A stretch of DNA of 64,000 nucleotides from Clostridia bacterium. Its GTDB lineage: Bacteria > Bacillota > Clostridia > Christensenellales > Borkfalkiaceae. The stretch lies in NCBI GenBank assembly GCA_017558105.1, contig JAFYWI010000009.1, positions 1 through 64,000 of the forward strand. Reading direction: 5' to 3'. Below are positions 16,099 to 26,128 of the stretch, piece after piece (positions within the stretch are counted from its first letter, which is position 1; every line of letters starts with the position of its first letter). The notes beneath the pieces were generated by a model that had not been told where the DNA came from, ran no database searches, and was given only the letters and a program-made list of their open reading frames with translations. Position numbers and translations under genes: made by a program.

Positions 16099-17301
16099 AT
16101 GAAAAAGATTTTATCGTTAATTATATCCCTTGTGGTTTGCTTTTCGGTAATTGTTGGTTTTAGCGGTTGCGAAAGCCCACAAGGGCAAAAAATAGAAGGG
16201 CAAGAGTTAGTTTCTTCTACTACACCTTACGTTAAATGGGAAGGCCGTTACGCCTTTTTTGAAGAAGACGGCGAAGAACCTGCAAGGGTAACTACTTACC
16301 ACTCTGCAACAGGTTTTACCATTGATTTTACGGGCACGGAACTCTACGTTGAGTTTTACTCTGAAATTAGTGGCAATAACGTAAACCATCACCCTTATTA
16401 TAACGTTGCAGTAGATAATGAAATTATACCTACTGTTGCGCCGGAAAGAACGTTTAAGTTAACTGGTGGCAAAGAACGTATTTGCGTTGTTAGTGGGCTA
16501 TCAAATGCTCGCCACACCGTTAAGTGCTTAAAAATGAGCGAACCTTACGATGCAACCGTTTCTTTTCTTTCATTTGAAACAAACGGCTCTTTTCATAAGA
16601 GAGACGCTTACGTAGATAACGGCAGTTTAAGGTTTATGTTTATTTGTGCATCTGGTGGCTCTGGGCACGGCGCGTTAGGTACAGGTGGTGGCAGAACAAC
16701 GGCTAATAGTAGTGCGTTGCACTCTTTTAACTACCTTACTGCAAGAATGTTTGGTGCAGACGTTCAATACGTTGGAAATAGTGGTTGGGGGGTTTCTTTC
16801 CCTACGAATAAGTCTGTTTACGACGTGTTAGATTATACTGGCATTACAACCAATAACAACGTTTCAAAGGCAAAAACTACGCCATTATGGAACCATCAAC
16901 AATGGGTGCCAGACGTAATTATTTATAACATTGGTGGTAACGATACTACGGCTAGTGGGTTTAATCAAACAACTTATAGCCAAGAAGTAGTTGCAATGGT
17001 GCAAAAAATGCATAATTTATACCCTAACGCGTATATGATTTGGACGCACACTAAATCTAACGCAGGGGCTTATGCAATGGCAGGTCTTACAGATGCAGGC
17101 ATAGTTACTGCAGGCTACTTAAAGGAAGTTATAATTCCTAAGGTTGGGGCAGACGGCACGGTAGGGGCTAACAACCACAACAGCCTTAACACCCACATTA
17201 CAACGGCACAAATTTTAGCCGATGCGCTTGCTAATAATTGGGGCTTTACTCCGTTAGAAGAAAACGTTAAGTTAGAAGATTATTCAAGCGTTATTAAGTA
17301 A
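16099..17301 (+). CDS. SGNH/GDSL-type esterase lipoprotein (CE2-like)
   Basis: 400 residues. Signal MKKILSLIISLVVCFSVIVGFSGC ends in a lipobox with C24. Residues ~40-165 resemble the N-terminal jelly roll of family CE2 esterases. The rest is an SGNH fold: a block-I-like stretch FICASGGSGHGALG in place of the usual GDS, block III IYNIGGNDTT, and a C-terminal histidine in NSLNTHIT. The GDS serine motif is changed, so the nucleophile assignment is uncertain. It starts 5 bases after the hydrolase stop and is probably co-translated. Likely deacylates polysaccharide or glycopeptide outside the cell (inference). Confidence 0.65.
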   Translation: MKKILSLIISLVVCFSVIVGFSGCESPQGQKIEGQELVSSTTPYVKWEGRYAFFEEDGEEPARVTTYHSATGFTIDFTGTELYVEFYSEISGNNVNHHPYYNVAVDNEIIPTVAPERTFKLTGGKERICVVSGLSNARHTVKCLKMSEPYDATVSFLSFETNGSFHKRDAYVDNGSLRFMFICASGGSGHGALGTGGGRTTANSSALHSFNYLTARMFGADVQYVGNSGWGVSFPTNKSVYDVLDYTGITTNNNVSKAKTTPLWNHQQWVPDVIIYNIGGNDTTASGFNQTTYSQEVVAMVQKMHNLYPNAYMIWTHTKSNAGAYAMAGLTDAGIVTAGYLKEVIIPKVGADGTVGANNHNSLNTHITTAQILADALANNWGFTPLEENVKLEDYSSVIK

Positions 17302-17315
17302 TTAATTAAATAATA

Positions 17316-17342
17316 AAAAGGCGAGTTATACTCGCCTTTTTA
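17316..17342 (+). terminator. Terminator of the surface-protein cluster
   Basis: AAAAAGGCGAG-TTATA-CTCGCCTTTTT, usable on both strands. Confidence 0.85.
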
Positions 17343-17358
17343 ATTTACCAAGCAATAT

Positions 17359-17388
17359 AAAAAGCGTTAGTTTTTACTAACGCTTTTA
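17359..17388 (-). terminator. Terminator of pflBA
   Basis: On the minus strand AAAAGCGTTAGT-AAAA-ACTAACGCTTTTT directly after the pflA stop. Confidence 0.85.
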
Positions 17389-17389
17389 A

Positions 17390-18109
17390 CTATTTAAGTA
17401 AGTTATTTAATTCTTTCATTTTTTCTTCCGTTGGGGTAGGTAAATTAGAAAAAGGGAAGTTAATATTCAAATTATCGTATTTAGTTTGGCAAAGTTTTTT
17501 AAATGGTAAAAGTTCAACTTTATCTACACAAGGGTGTTCGTTTACTATTTTATTTAATCTTAAAATATTTTCTTCGCTATCGTTTACGGTAGGAATAATA
17601 ACTTGGCGAATAGTGGTTTTAATTTTTCTTTCGTTAAGCACTTTTAAAAATTCTTTCACTTTACTTAACTTGCAACCAACGAATTTAATATAATCTTCTT
17701 CATTAGTATATTTAATATCTAACAAAACCCTGTCGGTAAAATTTAATAAAGAACAAACTTCTTCGTTTAATATGCTACCAGAAGTATCTAAACAAGTGTT
17801 AATATTTTGCTCTTTGCAAAGCACAAAAAGGCTTTTAACGAACTCTGCTTGAAGTAGTGGCTCGCCACCACTAACGGTTATGCCACCATCAGCGCCAAAA
17901 TATTCTTTATAACGGCAAACTTCCTTAAAAACTTCTTCTGCCGTGTAGGTTTTTGCATCGTTTAAATTCCAAGTGTCTGGGTTATGGCAACAACCACAAC
18001 GCAAATTACACCCTTGCATAAACACAACGTACCTAACGCCAGGCCCGTCTACCGTGCCTAAACTTTGAAAAGAGTGTATTTTGCCTTTAATCTTATTATA
18101 AACACTCAT
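17390..18109 (-). CDS. pflA: Pyruvate formate-lyase activating enzyme
   Basis: 239 residues, radical SAM. The iron-sulfur motif is C34-x3-C38-x2-C41 in [16 protein letters not shown], the exact PFL-activase pattern, followed by [18 protein letters not shown] and the LLDIKY strand. It abstracts a hydrogen from the glycine of PflB using S-adenosylmethionine and a [4Fe-4S] cluster, and works only without oxygen. The start overlaps the end of pflB by 14 bases, so the two are translationally coupled in the usual order pflB-pflA. Confidence 0.95.
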   Translation of the reverse strand: MSVYNKIKGKIHSFQSLGTVDGPGVRYVVFMQGCNLRCGCCHNPDTWNLNDAKTYTAEEVFKEVCRYKEYFGADGGITVSGGEPLLQAEFVKSLFVLCKEQNINTCLDTSGSILNEEVCSLLNFTDRVLLDIKYTNEEDYIKFVGCKLSKVKEFLKVLNERKIKTTIRQVIIPTVNDSEENILRLNKIVNEHPCVDKVELLPFKKLCQTKYDNLNINFPFSNLPTPTEEKMKELNNLLK

Positions 18110-20318
18110 GGAAAGTCCTTGAAATAACTTCTTTTTGTTGCTCGCGTGAAAGTTTGTTAAAGTTTACCGCATAGCCAGAAACCCTTATGGTTAAGTTAGG
18201 GTAATCTTCTGGGTTTTCATACGCTTTTAACAACGTTTCTCTGTTCATAACGTTAACGTTTATGTGGTGTGCTTTTTTCTTAAAATATCCGTCTAAAATA
18301 TTAACTAAATTATTAACCCTTTCTTCTTCCGTTTTGCCTAATGCTTCTGGGGTAATAGAGAAGGTGTTAGAAATGCCGTCTCTGCAATCTTCATAACTTA
18401 TTTTTGCAACAGAGTTTAACGATGCCAAAGCGCCCTTTTCTTCTCTGTTATGCATAGGGTTAGCACCCGGAGCAAATGGGGTAAAGGCTTTTCTTCCGTC
18501 TGGCGTAGCACCCGTGTTTTTGCCGTACATTACGTTAGAAGTAATGGTTAAAACTGAAAGTGTGTGTTCTGCATTACGGTAAGTTGGGGTTTTTCTTAAT
18601 TCTGTAATTACCTTGTGGGTAATTTCTTTAGCAATTAAGTCTACGTTGTCGTCGTCGTTTCCAAATTTAGGGAATTCGCCAGTAGTGTTAAAGTCTACAA
18701 CGTAGCCGTTTTCGTTTTTAATAGGGGTTACGAAAGCAAATTTAATTGCAGAAAGCGAATCGGTTATAACAGAAAGCCCTGCAACGCCAAAAGCCATAAA
18801 TCTATGAACGTTCGTGTCGTGCAATGCCATTTGCGTTTTTTCGTAGGCGTACTTATCGTGCATATAGTGAATAACGTTCATCGTATTAACGTATAACTTT
18901 GCAAGCCAAGCAATATAAATTTCTAAACGTGCTTTAACGTTTTCATAACTAAAATCTTCTAAAACAGGCATTTGAGGGCCTATTTTTACGTTAGTGGTTG
19001 TATCGTAGCCACCGTTAATAGCAATTAAAAGTAGTTTTGCAAGGTTGCAACGCGCACCAAAAAATTGCATTTGCTTGCCTATTTTCATTGCAGAAACACA
19101 ACAAGCAATAGCGTAATCGTCGCCGTAGATTGGGCGCATCAAATCGTCGTTTTCATACTGAACAGAGTCTGTATCGCACGAAACTTTTGCACAAAAATCC
19201 TTAAACCCTTTAGGTAGTTGGTTAGACCATAATATAGTTAGGTTAGGTTCTGGCGAAGGGCCAAGGGTGTATAGGGTGTTAAGAATACGGAAACTGCTTT
19301 TGCTAACCAAAGTTCTTTTGTCTTCGCCCATACCACCAACGGCTTCGGTAATCCACATAGGGTCGCCACCGAAAAGTTCGTTATATTCTGGTGTTCTTAA
19401 ATGGCGCGCAATACGAAGTTTAATAACGAAATCGTCTATAAGTTCTTGTGCTTGCTCTTCCGTTAGAGTGCCGTTAGCAATATCTCTTTCAATGTAAATA
19501 TCAAAGAAAGTACTAACTCTGCCAAGGCTCATTGCAGCGCCGTTTTGTTCTTTTATTGCGCCAAGATATGCAAAATAAGTAAATTGTATTGCTTCTTTAG
19601 CATTTTTAGCAGGTTTAGAAATATCGTACCCGTAAGATAAAGCCATTTCTTTTAAGTAGCCCAAAAAGGCTATTTGTTGGAAAAGTTCTTCATCTTGGCG
19701 AATAGTTTCTACGTTAAAATCTCCGTTAGCAAGGTTGATTTTATCTTTTTGTTTTTCTTCTATAAGCCTATCTACGCCGTAAAGGGCAACTCTACGATAG
19801 TCGCCAATAATTCTGCCTCTACCGTAAGCATCTGGTAGGCCTGTAATAACGTGGCACTTTCTTGCAAGGCGCATTTCTTCGGTGTAGGCTCTAAAAACCC
19901 CGTCGTTATGGGTAGTTCTAAAACGGAATTCTTCTTTTACTTTTTCGCTTAAAGTATAGCCGTATGCTTCGCAGGCTTGCTTAACCATACGCATACCACC
20001 AAAAGGGTTAACGCTACGTTTAAGTGGACTATCCGTTTGCATACCAACTATAATTTCGTTTTCTTTATCTATATAACCAGGCGCAAAACTCGTTAATGAA
20101 GAAACGGTTGTGGTGTCAACGTCTAAAACGCCACCGTTTTGGCGTTCTTTTTTGAAAAGTTCATTAACCTTTTGCATTAAGTTTTTTGTTCTTGGTGTGG
20201 CAGATGCCAAAAACTTATCGTCTCCAGTATATTCACGGTAGTTTTTTTGTATAAAATCTCTTACGTCTATACTATTTTGCCAATTACCACCAACAAAACC
20301 TTTCCAAAATTCTTGCAT
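18096..20318 (-). CDS. pflB: Formate C-acetyltransferase (pyruvate formate-lyase)
   Basis: 740 residues from the ATG at 20318, which has AAAGGGGGG in front. A longer frame to 20468 exists only because it runs through the riboswitch. Catalytic cysteine pair C406-C407 in AIACCVSAM; glycyl-radical site G715 in [10 protein letters not shown]. Converts pyruvate and CoA to acetyl-CoA and formate under anaerobic conditions. Expression is controlled by a ZTP riboswitch just upstream, which fits a need for formate and one-carbon units when purine synthesis stalls. Very confident. Confidence 0.97.
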   Translation of the reverse strand: MQEFWKGFVGGNWQNSIDVRDFIQKNYREYTGDDKFLASATPRTKNLMQKVNELFKKERQNGGVLDVDTTTVSSLTSFAPGYIDKENEIIVGMQTDSPLKRSVNPFGGMRMVKQACEAYGYTLSEKVKEEFRFRTTHNDGVFRAYTEEMRLARKCHVITGLPDAYGRGRIIGDYRRVALYGVDRLIEEKQKDKINLANGDFNVETIRQDEELFQQIAFLGYLKEMALSYGYDISKPAKNAKEAIQFTYFAYLGAIKEQNGAAMSLGRVSTFFDIYIERDIANGTLTEEQAQELIDDFVIKLRIARHLRTPEYNELFGGDPMWITEAVGGMGEDKRTLVSKSSFRILNTLYTLGPSPEPNLTILWSNQLPKGFKDFCAKVSCDTDSVQYENDDLMRPIYGDDYAIACCVSAMKIGKQMQFFGARCNLAKLLLIAINGGYDTTTNVKIGPQMPVLEDFSYENVKARLEIYIAWLAKLYVNTMNVIHYMHDKYAYEKTQMALHDTNVHRFMAFGVAGLSVITDSLSAIKFAFVTPIKNENGYVVDFNTTGEFPKFGNDDDNVDLIAKEITHKVITELRKTPTYRNAEHTLSVLTITSNVMYGKNTGATPDGRKAFTPFAPGANPMHNREEKGALASLNSVAKISYEDCRDGISNTFSITPEALGKTEEERVNNLVNILDGYFKKKAHHINVNVMNRETLLKAYENPEDYPNLTIRVSGYAVNFNKLSREQQKEVISRTFHECL

Positions 20319-20348
20319 AGTTTTCCCCCCTTTGTTAGATTGCCTATG

Positions 20349-20488
20349 AAAAAAGGCAACCCAATTTCGTAAAAAATTGAATTGCCCAGACGGTCGGCTT
20401 ATATGCGTACACTTCCTTGCGGTTGCCCGCTTTATTCCGTCAGTCGTGTAGGCAAGTTTATTATACAATAATGCTAAAGAAATGTCAA
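20349..20488 (-). promoter_or_regulatory. ZTP (pfl motif) riboswitch with promoter and terminator
   Basis: Minus strand. Promoter TTGACA (20488-20483), 17 bases, TATAAT (20465-20460). The RNA begins near GCCTACACGACTGACGG, then GCGGGCAACCGCAAGGAAGTGT, and after a short linker GCCGACCGTCTGGGC, the two conserved halves of the pfl/ZTP aptamer (20384-20453). The 3' conserved GGGCAA also forms the 5' arm of a terminator (GGCAATTCAATT/AAATTGGGTTGCC then T6, 20386-20349), so ligand binding competes with termination. Known role: senses ZTP/ZMP, signals of 10-formyl-THF shortage. Located 30 bases before pflB. Confidence 0.93.
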
Positions 20489-20551
20489 CTTAAAACGTTA
20501 TTATAAAATTTTAAATTTTTTATTAAATATGACAGAACCTGTCTTAATAAT

Positions 20552-20695
20552 AGGTTAAAATGTAGGTGTTGTTAGCGTTCCTTTAATCTTTTTTGTTTGG
20601 GTTGGTTTTTTAAATCTTTTTTAGTAAAAGATGCATTTTATTTTAACCTCCTTTGGAGATAAGTGGCTATTTTTTTAGCCACTTATCTTTTTTTT
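20552..20695 (+). ncRNA. Possible structured RNA ending in a strong terminator
   Basis: On the plus strand AGGTTAAAAT (20552-20561) pairs with ATTTTAACCT (20640-20649), enclosing a U-rich interior with a small ATCTTTT/AAAAGAT hairpin. Eight bases later a very strong terminator follows (GATAAGTGGCTA, 7-base loop, TAGCCACTTATC, T8; 20658-20695). No gene on the plus strand precedes it for more than 3 kb, so something short must be transcribed here if the terminator has a use. A clear promoter was not found. Low confidence for the RNA, high for the terminator. Confidence 0.4.
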
Positions 20696-20740
20696 GTCCC
20701 ACGACTATTAATATTTTTTAGCAATTTTTTGTATAAATAG

Positions 20741-20769
20741 TTGACAAGCAAAGCAAATGAAGTTATACT
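20741..20769 (+). promoter_or_regulatory. Promoter of the citrate synthase operon
   Basis: TTGACA (20741-20746), 17-base spacer, TATACT (20764-20769). The ATG at 20757 lies inside this promoter and is therefore not the start. The sequence around -10 (TATACTTGTATACAATTATAC) is rich in short palindromes and could host the operator of the GntR protein encoded in the operon. Confidence 0.85.
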
Positions 20770-20801
20770 TGTATACAATTATACAACAAGGAGGTTGTTC
20801 T

Positions 20802-22175
20802 ATGATAAAACTTTCAAAGAAGACAAACCTATTAGAACAAGAAACTTATAAATACTCGCTTCAAGACGTAAGTGAACCTAATTTGTTTAGGGACGTTTAT
20901 AGTTACGACGAAGTTCCTAAAGTAATATTTAACCACCGTCGTTCCCCAATGGATATGCCGGAAAAAATTTGGATTACAGATACTACAATGCGCGACGGGC
21001 AACAAGCCGTTGAACCTTTTACGGTTGAACAAATTGTAAACATTTATAAATTAATGTCTAAATTAGGTGGTCCAAAAGGTATTATTCGCCAAACGGAATT
21101 TTTTATTTATAGTAAAAAAGACCGTGACGCATTAGATAAATGTAGAGACTTAGGCTTAAAATTCCCAGAAATTACTTCTTGGATAAGGGCTACTAAAGAA
21201 GATTTTAAGCTAGTTAAAGAAATGAATATTAAAGAAACGGGTGTACTAGTTAGTTGTTCCGACTACCATATTTTCAAAAAACTTAAAATGAGCAGACAAC
21301 AAGCATTAGACCATTATCTTTCAATAGTAAAGGCTGCATTTGATGCAGGCATAGTACCACGTTGCCACTTTGAAGATATAACAAGGGCAGATTTTTACGG
21401 GTTCGTAGTTCCTTTCATTAACGCTTTGCACGAACTTTCAGTTAAAGCAAAAATTCCAGTTAAAATTCGTGCGTGCGATACTATGGGTTACGGCATACCT
21501 TATTCGGAAATTTCTTTACCAAGAAGCGTTCCTGGTATTATATACGGTATTAAAAAATATTCAGATATTCCTAGTGAACAAATAGAATGGCACGGACATA
21601 ACGACTTTTATAAAGCAGTATCTAACGCAACGGCTGCTTGGCTATACGGTGCAAGCGCAGTTAACTGTTCGCTATTAGGTATTGGCGAAAGAACGGGCAA
21701 CGTTCCACTTGAAGCAATGGTTATGGAATATGCTTCTTTACGTGGCACGTTTGATGGTATGGACCCAACCGTTATTACCGAAATTGCAGAATACTTTACA
21801 AAAGAAATTGGTTATAAAATTCCACCTATGACTCCTTTCGTTGGAGAATATTTTAATCAAACGAGAGCAGGTATTCACGCAGACGGATTACTTAAAGACG
21901 AAGAAATTTATAATATCTTTAATACTGAAAAAATTCTAAACAGACCTGCAACGGTAACTATTTCTAAAACTTCTGGGCTTGCTGGCATTGCTTACTGGAT
22001 AAATACTCATTATAAATTAACGGGTACTGAAAAAGAAGTTGACAAAAAGAGTGATTTAGTGGTAAAAATAAAAGAGTGGGTTGACAAACAATATGAAGAT
22101 GATCGTCAAACCACGATTACTACTAAAGAAATGGTTGATTTGGTAGAAAAATATTCAGATATTAGAGAGGAATAA
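20802..22175 (+). CDS. Re-type citrate synthase (isopropylmalate/homocitrate synthase superfamily)
   Basis: 457 residues from the ATG at 20802 behind AAGGAGG. HMGL-like TIM barrel with the metal/catalytic motif ITDTTMRDGQQ (residues 58-68) and HGHND (264-268). There is no LeuA regulatory domain at the C-terminus. It belongs with the isopropylmalate/homocitrate synthases. It sits with aconitase and isocitrate dehydrogenase in one operon and has the ~453-residue length of the Clostridium kluyveri Re-citrate synthase. It therefore most likely condenses oxaloacetate with acetyl-CoA to citrate, feeding 2-oxoglutarate and glutamate synthesis. Homocitrate synthase is the main alternative. No conventional citrate synthase is seen here. 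Confidence 0.8.
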   Translation: MIKLSKKTNLLEQETYKYSLQDVSEPNLFRDVYSYDEVPKVIFNHRRSPMDMPEKIWITDTTMRDGQQAVEPFTVEQIVNIYKLMSKLGGPKGIIRQTEFFIYSKKDRDALDKCRDLGLKFPEITSWIRATKEDFKLVKEMNIKETGVLVSCSDYHIFKKLKMSRQQALDHYLSIVKAAFDAGIVPRCHFEDITRADFYGFVVPFINALHELSVKAKIPVKIRACDTMGYGIPYSEISLPRSVPGIIYGIKKYSDIPSEQIEWHGHNDFYKAVSNATAAWLYGASAVNCSLLGIGERTGNVPLEAMVMEYASLRGTFDGMDPTVITEIAEYFTKEIGYKIPPMTPFVGEYFNQTRAGIHADGLLKDEEIYNIFNTEKILNRPATVTISKTSGLAGIAYWINTHYKLTGTEKEVDKKSDLVVKIKEWVDKQYEDDRQTTITTKEMVDLVEKYSDIREE

Positions 22176-22180
22176 ATTTT

Positions 22181-22822
22181 ATGGCTCCAACAAAGTTTAC
22201 TTCACTTGCAGACGCAGTTTTTGAACAATTAGAAAACGATATTTTAATTGGTGTTTACAAACGTGGCGACGTAATTACTGAAAACGAATTGTCGCTTGCG
22301 CTTAACGTCTCAAGAACGCCTATAAGAGAAGCAATTAGAAGGTTAGAGCAAGAAAATCTTATTAAAGAAATTTCTAAAGGCCACGAAGTAGTAGGTATAA
22401 CTAAAAAAGATATTATGGATATCTACGACGTAAGGCTTTTAATTGAAGGAAAGGCTGCTAGGCTATGTGTGGAAAACATTTCTAACGAAGAATTAGAAGA
22501 AATGCGCGAAGTTATAGACCTTCAAGAGTTTTATACTCAAAAAAACGTTGCCGACAAAATTAAGGGAACGGATTCAGTTTTTCACGACTTAATTTATAAA
22601 TGTACGGGTAGTGCTATATATCAAAGTATTCTTTCAAATCTTCACAGAAAAATACAACTTTGCAGAAAGGTATCGGTATCTAATAGTGGCCGTGCAGAAC
22701 AAGCAGTTAAAGAACACAGAGAACTTTTTAAGGCAATAGAAAGCAAAAACGCAGACCTTTCCGAAAAGTTAATGATAGAACATATTAAAAATGCTAAAGA
22801 AAGCATAAAGGGGCTAAAATAA
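22181..22822 (+). CDS. GntR/FadR family transcriptional regulator
   Basis: 213 residues. N-terminal winged helix with ENDILIGVYKRGDVITENELSLALNVSRTPIREAIRRL, the GntR signature, then an all-helical FCD ligand-binding domain (~residues 78-210, with acidic/histidine positions such as D...H in DSVFHDLIY). It lies between the citrate synthase and aconitase genes, 5 bases after the former and overlapping the latter by one base (TAATG). It likely autoregulates this operon in response to a carboxylate such as citrate (inference from FCD biology and context). Confidence 0.85.
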   Translation: MAPTKFTSLADAVFEQLENDILIGVYKRGDVITENELSLALNVSRTPIREAIRRLEQENLIKEISKGHEVVGITKKDIMDIYDVRLLIEGKAARLCVENISNEELEEMREVIDLQEFYTQKNVADKIKGTDSVFHDLIYKCTGSAIYQSILSNLHRKIQLCRKVSVSNSGRAEQAVKEHRELFKAIESKNADLSEKLMIEHIKNAKESIKGLK

Positions 22823-24750
22823 TGGGCTTAACCATTGCAGAAAAAATAATTAAAAATCATTTAGTTGAAGGCGAAATGATAAGGGGCAAAGAAATTGCCC
22901 TTAAAATAGACCAAACCTTAACTCAAGACGCAACCGGCACTATGGCTTATTTAGAATTTGAAGCCATGGGCTTAAAAAGGGTTAAAACGGAACGTTCAGT
23001 TGCTTATATAGACCACAACACTTTACAATGTGGCTTTGAAAATGCCGACGACCATCGTTATATTCAATCGGTTGCAAAAAAACACGGCATATATTTTTCT
23101 AGGCCAGGTAACGGCATTTGCCACCAAGTTCATTTAGAACGTTTTGGAATTCCAGGTAAAACGTTAATCGGTTCAGATAGTCACACTCCAACGGGTGGTG
23201 GCATAGGTATGCTTGCTTTTGGCGCAGGTGGTTTAGACGTTGCCGTTGCTATGGGTGGCGGGGCTTACCACATAACTATGCCAAAAATGTATAAAGTAAA
23301 CTTAACGGGTAAACTTTCACCTTTCGTTACGGCAAAAGACGTTAGTTTAGAAATTTTAAGAATTCTTTCCGTTAAGGGTGGCGTTGGCGCTATTATAGAA
23401 TGGGGTGGAGAAGGTGTTAAAACTCTTTCCGTTCCAGAAAGGGCAACCATAACCAATATGGGTACGGAACTCGGCGCAACCACTTCTATTTTCCCTTCAG
23501 ACGAAATTACTTTAGAATTCTTAAAAGCGCAAGGCAGAGAAAAAGACTATTTGGCACTTTCTTCCGACGAAGATGCCGTTTACGATAGGGTTATAGATAT
23601 AAACCTTTCTACTTTAGAACCACTTATTGCTTGCCCACATAGCCCAGATAACGTAGTTAAAGTATCTTCGTTAAAGGGTGTAAAAGTAAACCAAGTATGC
23701 GTTGGTTCTTGCACTAACTCATCTTTACAAGATTTATTAAAGGTAGCAAGCCTATTAAAAGGTAAAACCATTAACGAAAGTGTAAGTATGTCTGTTTCGC
23801 CAGGCTCTAAACAAGTACTTTCAATGCTTTCTAAAAGTGGTGCGCTAAACGATATAATTTCTTCTGGCGCAAGAATTTTAGAATGTGCTTGCGGGCCTTG
23901 TATTGGTATGGGCTTTTCGCCAAACTCTAACGGGGTAAGTTTAAGAACTTTTAACCGAAACTTTTTAGGCAGAAGTGGCACTAAAGACGCAGGCGTTTAT
24001 TTAGTTTCACCAGAAACGGCAGTTGCAGCTGCAATATTTGGCGAAATTACAGACCCAAGAAATTTAGGCGAAATGCCTTCTATAGTTATGCCAAATAACT
24101 TTGATATAGACGATAGTGCTATTATTACACCTGCAACGGAAGAAGATGCAGAAAAATTAGAAGTTATGCGTGGGCCTAACATTAAACCTTTCCCAACCAC
24201 TTCTCCATTAGAAAACGAGTTAAACGTGACGGTTGCTTTAAAAGTAGGCGACAATATTACTACAGACCATATTATGCCTGCTGGTGCAAAAATTTTGCCA
24301 TATCGTTCTAATATTCCTTACCTTTCAAAATTCTGTTTTGAAGTGGTAGACGAAGAATTTTCTAAACGTGCGTTAGAACTTAAATCTAGTATTATAGTCG
24401 GTGGCGAAAACTACGGGCAAGGTTCTTCTCGTGAACACGCTGCGTTAGTTCCACTTTATTTAGGGGTTAAGGCTGTTATAGCAAAAAGTTTTGCAAGAAT
24501 TCATATTGCAAACCTTGTAAACGCAGGTATTATTCCTTTAACCTTTGAAAATCAAAACGACTACGAAGAAATTCTTCAAGGCGAAAACTTTACTTTAGTA
24601 AACGTATTTGAAGGCATAAAAAAAGGTTGCGTTATATTAAAAAATAATTCAACTAATAAAGAATATAAACTAAACGGCAACTTTACCGAAAGGCAAATTA
24701 GCATGCTTAAAGCAGGTGGCTTACTTGCTTATACAAAAAACGAAAAATAG
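22822..24750 (+). CDS. acnA: Aconitate hydratase
   Basis: 642 residues, the shorter aconitase form found in many anaerobes. Large-domain signatures include [19 protein letters not shown] and [10 protein letters not shown], which carry the three cluster cysteines; the swivel domain has [15 protein letters not shown] and [16 protein letters not shown]. Isomerises citrate to isocitrate with a [4Fe-4S] cluster, in the cytoplasm. Homoaconitase would share these motifs, but the next gene is isocitrate dehydrogenase, which favours aconitase. Start overlaps the regulator stop. The symbol is functional; this class is sometimes simply called acn. Confidence 0.92.
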   Translation: MGLTIAEKIIKNHLVEGEMIRGKEIALKIDQTLTQDATGTMAYLEFEAMGLKRVKTERSVAYIDHNTLQCGFENADDHRYIQSVAKKHGIYFSRPGNGICHQVHLERFGIPGKTLIGSDSHTPTGGGIGMLAFGAGGLDVAVAMGGGAYHITMPKMYKVNLTGKLSPFVTAKDVSLEILRILSVKGGVGAIIEWGGEGVKTLSVPERATITNMGTELGATTSIFPSDEITLEFLKAQGREKDYLALSSDEDAVYDRVIDINLSTLEPLIACPHSPDNVVKVSSLKGVKVNQVCVGSCTNSSLQDLLKVASLLKGKTINESVSMSVSPGSKQVLSMLSKSGALNDIISSGARILECACGPCIGMGFSPNSNGVSLRTFNRNFLGRSGTKDAGVYLVSPETAVAAAIFGEITDPRNLGEMPSIVMPNNFDIDDSAIITPATEEDAEKLEVMRGPNIKPFPTTSPLENELNVTVALKVGDNITTDHIMPAGAKILPYRSNIPYLSKFCFEVVDEEFSKRALELKSSIIVGGENYGQGSSREHAALVPLYLGVKAVIAKSFARIHIANLVNAGIIPLTFENQNDYEEILQGENFTLVNVFEGIKKGCVILKNNSTNKEYKLNGNFTERQISMLKAGGLLAYTKNEK

Positions 24751-24758
24751 GAAGATTT

Positions 24759-25967
24759 ATGGAAAAAATTAAAATGTTAACTCCGTTAGTTGAAATGGAC
24801 GGAGATGAAATGACAAGAATAATTTGGCAACAAATTAAAAACCAACTTATTCTTCCTTTCGTAGAATTAAAAACGGAATATTACGACTTAGGTTTAGAAA
24901 ACAGAAACCAAACCAACGACGAAGTAACCACTCTTTCTGCGTTAGCAACAAAAAAATACGGTGTAGCAGTTAAATGTGCAACTATAACGCCAAACAAACA
25001 ACGTATGAGTGAATATAACCTTAAAGAAATGTGGAAAAGCCCAAACGGCACTATAAGGGCTATTTTAGACGGAACGGTGTTTAGAGCGCCTATAACTTTG
25101 CCTATAATAAAGCCAGCCGTAAAAACTTGGGAAAAACCTATTACTATTGCTCGCCACGCTTATGGCGACGTGTATAAGGCTACCGAGTTTAGAGTTCCAA
25201 AAGGTAAAGCAGAACTTGTTTTTACCGATGAAAAAGGCAACGAACAACGCGAAACCATTTATAACTTTGAATGCGACGGCGTTTTGCAAGGGCAATATAA
25301 TAAAGATAGTTCAATAAAATCTTTTGCTCGTTCTTGCTTTAACTATGCGCTTAACCAAGGTGAAGATTTATGGTTTTCTACTAAAGATACCATTTCTAAA
25401 AAATACGACCATACTTTTAAGAACATTTTTGAAGAAATTTATATTAACGAATATAAAGAAGAATTTGAAAAGAATGGCTTAGAATATTTTTACACGTTAA
25501 TAGACGATGCCGTTGCAAGAGTTATAAGAAGCAAAGGTGGGTTTATTTGGGCGCTTAAAAATTACGACGGCGACGTTATGAGCGATATGGTTTCTACTGC
25601 GTTCGGCTCGCTTGCTATGATGACTTCCGTTTTAGTTTCTCCAGACGGCAATTTTGAATACGAAGCGGCGCACGGCACGGTTACAAAGCATTATTATAAA
25701 TACTTAAAAGGCGAAGAAACTTCTACTAACCCTATGGCAACTATTTTTGCTTGGACTGGTGCGTTAAAAAAACGTGGCGAATTAGATAATTTACCTAAAC
25801 TTATTAGGTTTGGCGAAACGTTAGAAAAGGCTTGTTTAGATACTATTAGCGCAGGGTTTATGACAAAAGATTTAGTATCTTTGTGCGATTCTTCTGTAGA
25901 AGTTAAACCTATGCTTACTAATGAATTTATTCTAAAAATAAAAGAAAGGCTACAAGAAATTTTATAA
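24759..25967 (+). CDS. icd: Isocitrate dehydrogenase (NADP+), subfamily II
   Basis: 402 residues, the eukaryote-like homodimeric type (start resembling [18 protein letters not shown]). Substrate and metal residues appear in [16 protein letters not shown], the [10 protein letters not shown] segment, and the nucleotide loop [14 protein letters not shown], whose basic and histidine residues suit NADP+. Oxidatively decarboxylates isocitrate to 2-oxoglutarate. Last gene of the citrate synthase, regulator, aconitase, ICD run, followed 24 bases later by a terminator. Confident. Confidence 0.95.
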   Translation: MEKIKMLTPLVEMDGDEMTRIIWQQIKNQLILPFVELKTEYYDLGLENRNQTNDEVTTLSALATKKYGVAVKCATITPNKQRMSEYNLKEMWKSPNGTIRAILDGTVFRAPITLPIIKPAVKTWEKPITIARHAYGDVYKATEFRVPKGKAELVFTDEKGNEQRETIYNFECDGVLQGQYNKDSSIKSFARSCFNYALNQGEDLWFSTKDTISKKYDHTFKNIFEEIYINEYKEEFEKNGLEYFYTLIDDAVARVIRSKGGFIWALKNYDGDVMSDMVSTAFGSLAMMTSVLVSPDGNFEYEAAHGTVTKHYYKYLKGEETSTNPMATIFAWTGALKKRGELDNLPKLIRFGETLEKACLDTISAGFMTKDLVSLCDSSVEVKPMLTNEFILKIKERLQEIL

Positions 25968-25990
25968 AATTAAATAGGTTAATTTATATG

Positions 25991-26022
25991 CAAGTGGTTA
26001 AATTTTAGCCACTTGTTTTTTT
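25991..26022 (+). terminator. Terminator of the citrate operon
   Basis: CAAGTGG...CCACTTG hairpin followed by T7, after icd. Confidence 0.85.
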
Positions 26023-26128
26023 AACAAAAAATTTAATTTTTTTAGTGCAAAAACCAAAATAAAAAATATTTTTCTCTTTTATTTTTGGTTTACATATGTT
26101 ATACTATATAAAACAAACGGAGCAAGTA

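Noticed and set aside
18096..20468. N-terminally extended pflB reading from 20468
   Set aside because: The extra 50 codons run through the ZTP aptamer and terminator; the ATG at 20318 has an excellent ribosome site and matches the normal PflB start.
20521..20550. Nine-codon frame MTEPVLIIG as a leader peptide
   Set aside because: No ribosome site and no attenuator geometry relative to a downstream gene.
20640..20660. Sequence TTTAACCTCCTTTGGAG as a 16S rRNA 3' end
   Set aside because: Only the ACCTCCTTT match is shared; no rRNA sequence precedes it.
20757..20802. Start of the citrate synthase at 20757
   Set aside because: This ATG lies between the -35 and -10 of a strong promoter, so it would not be in the mRNA; ATG 20802 follows AAGGAGG.
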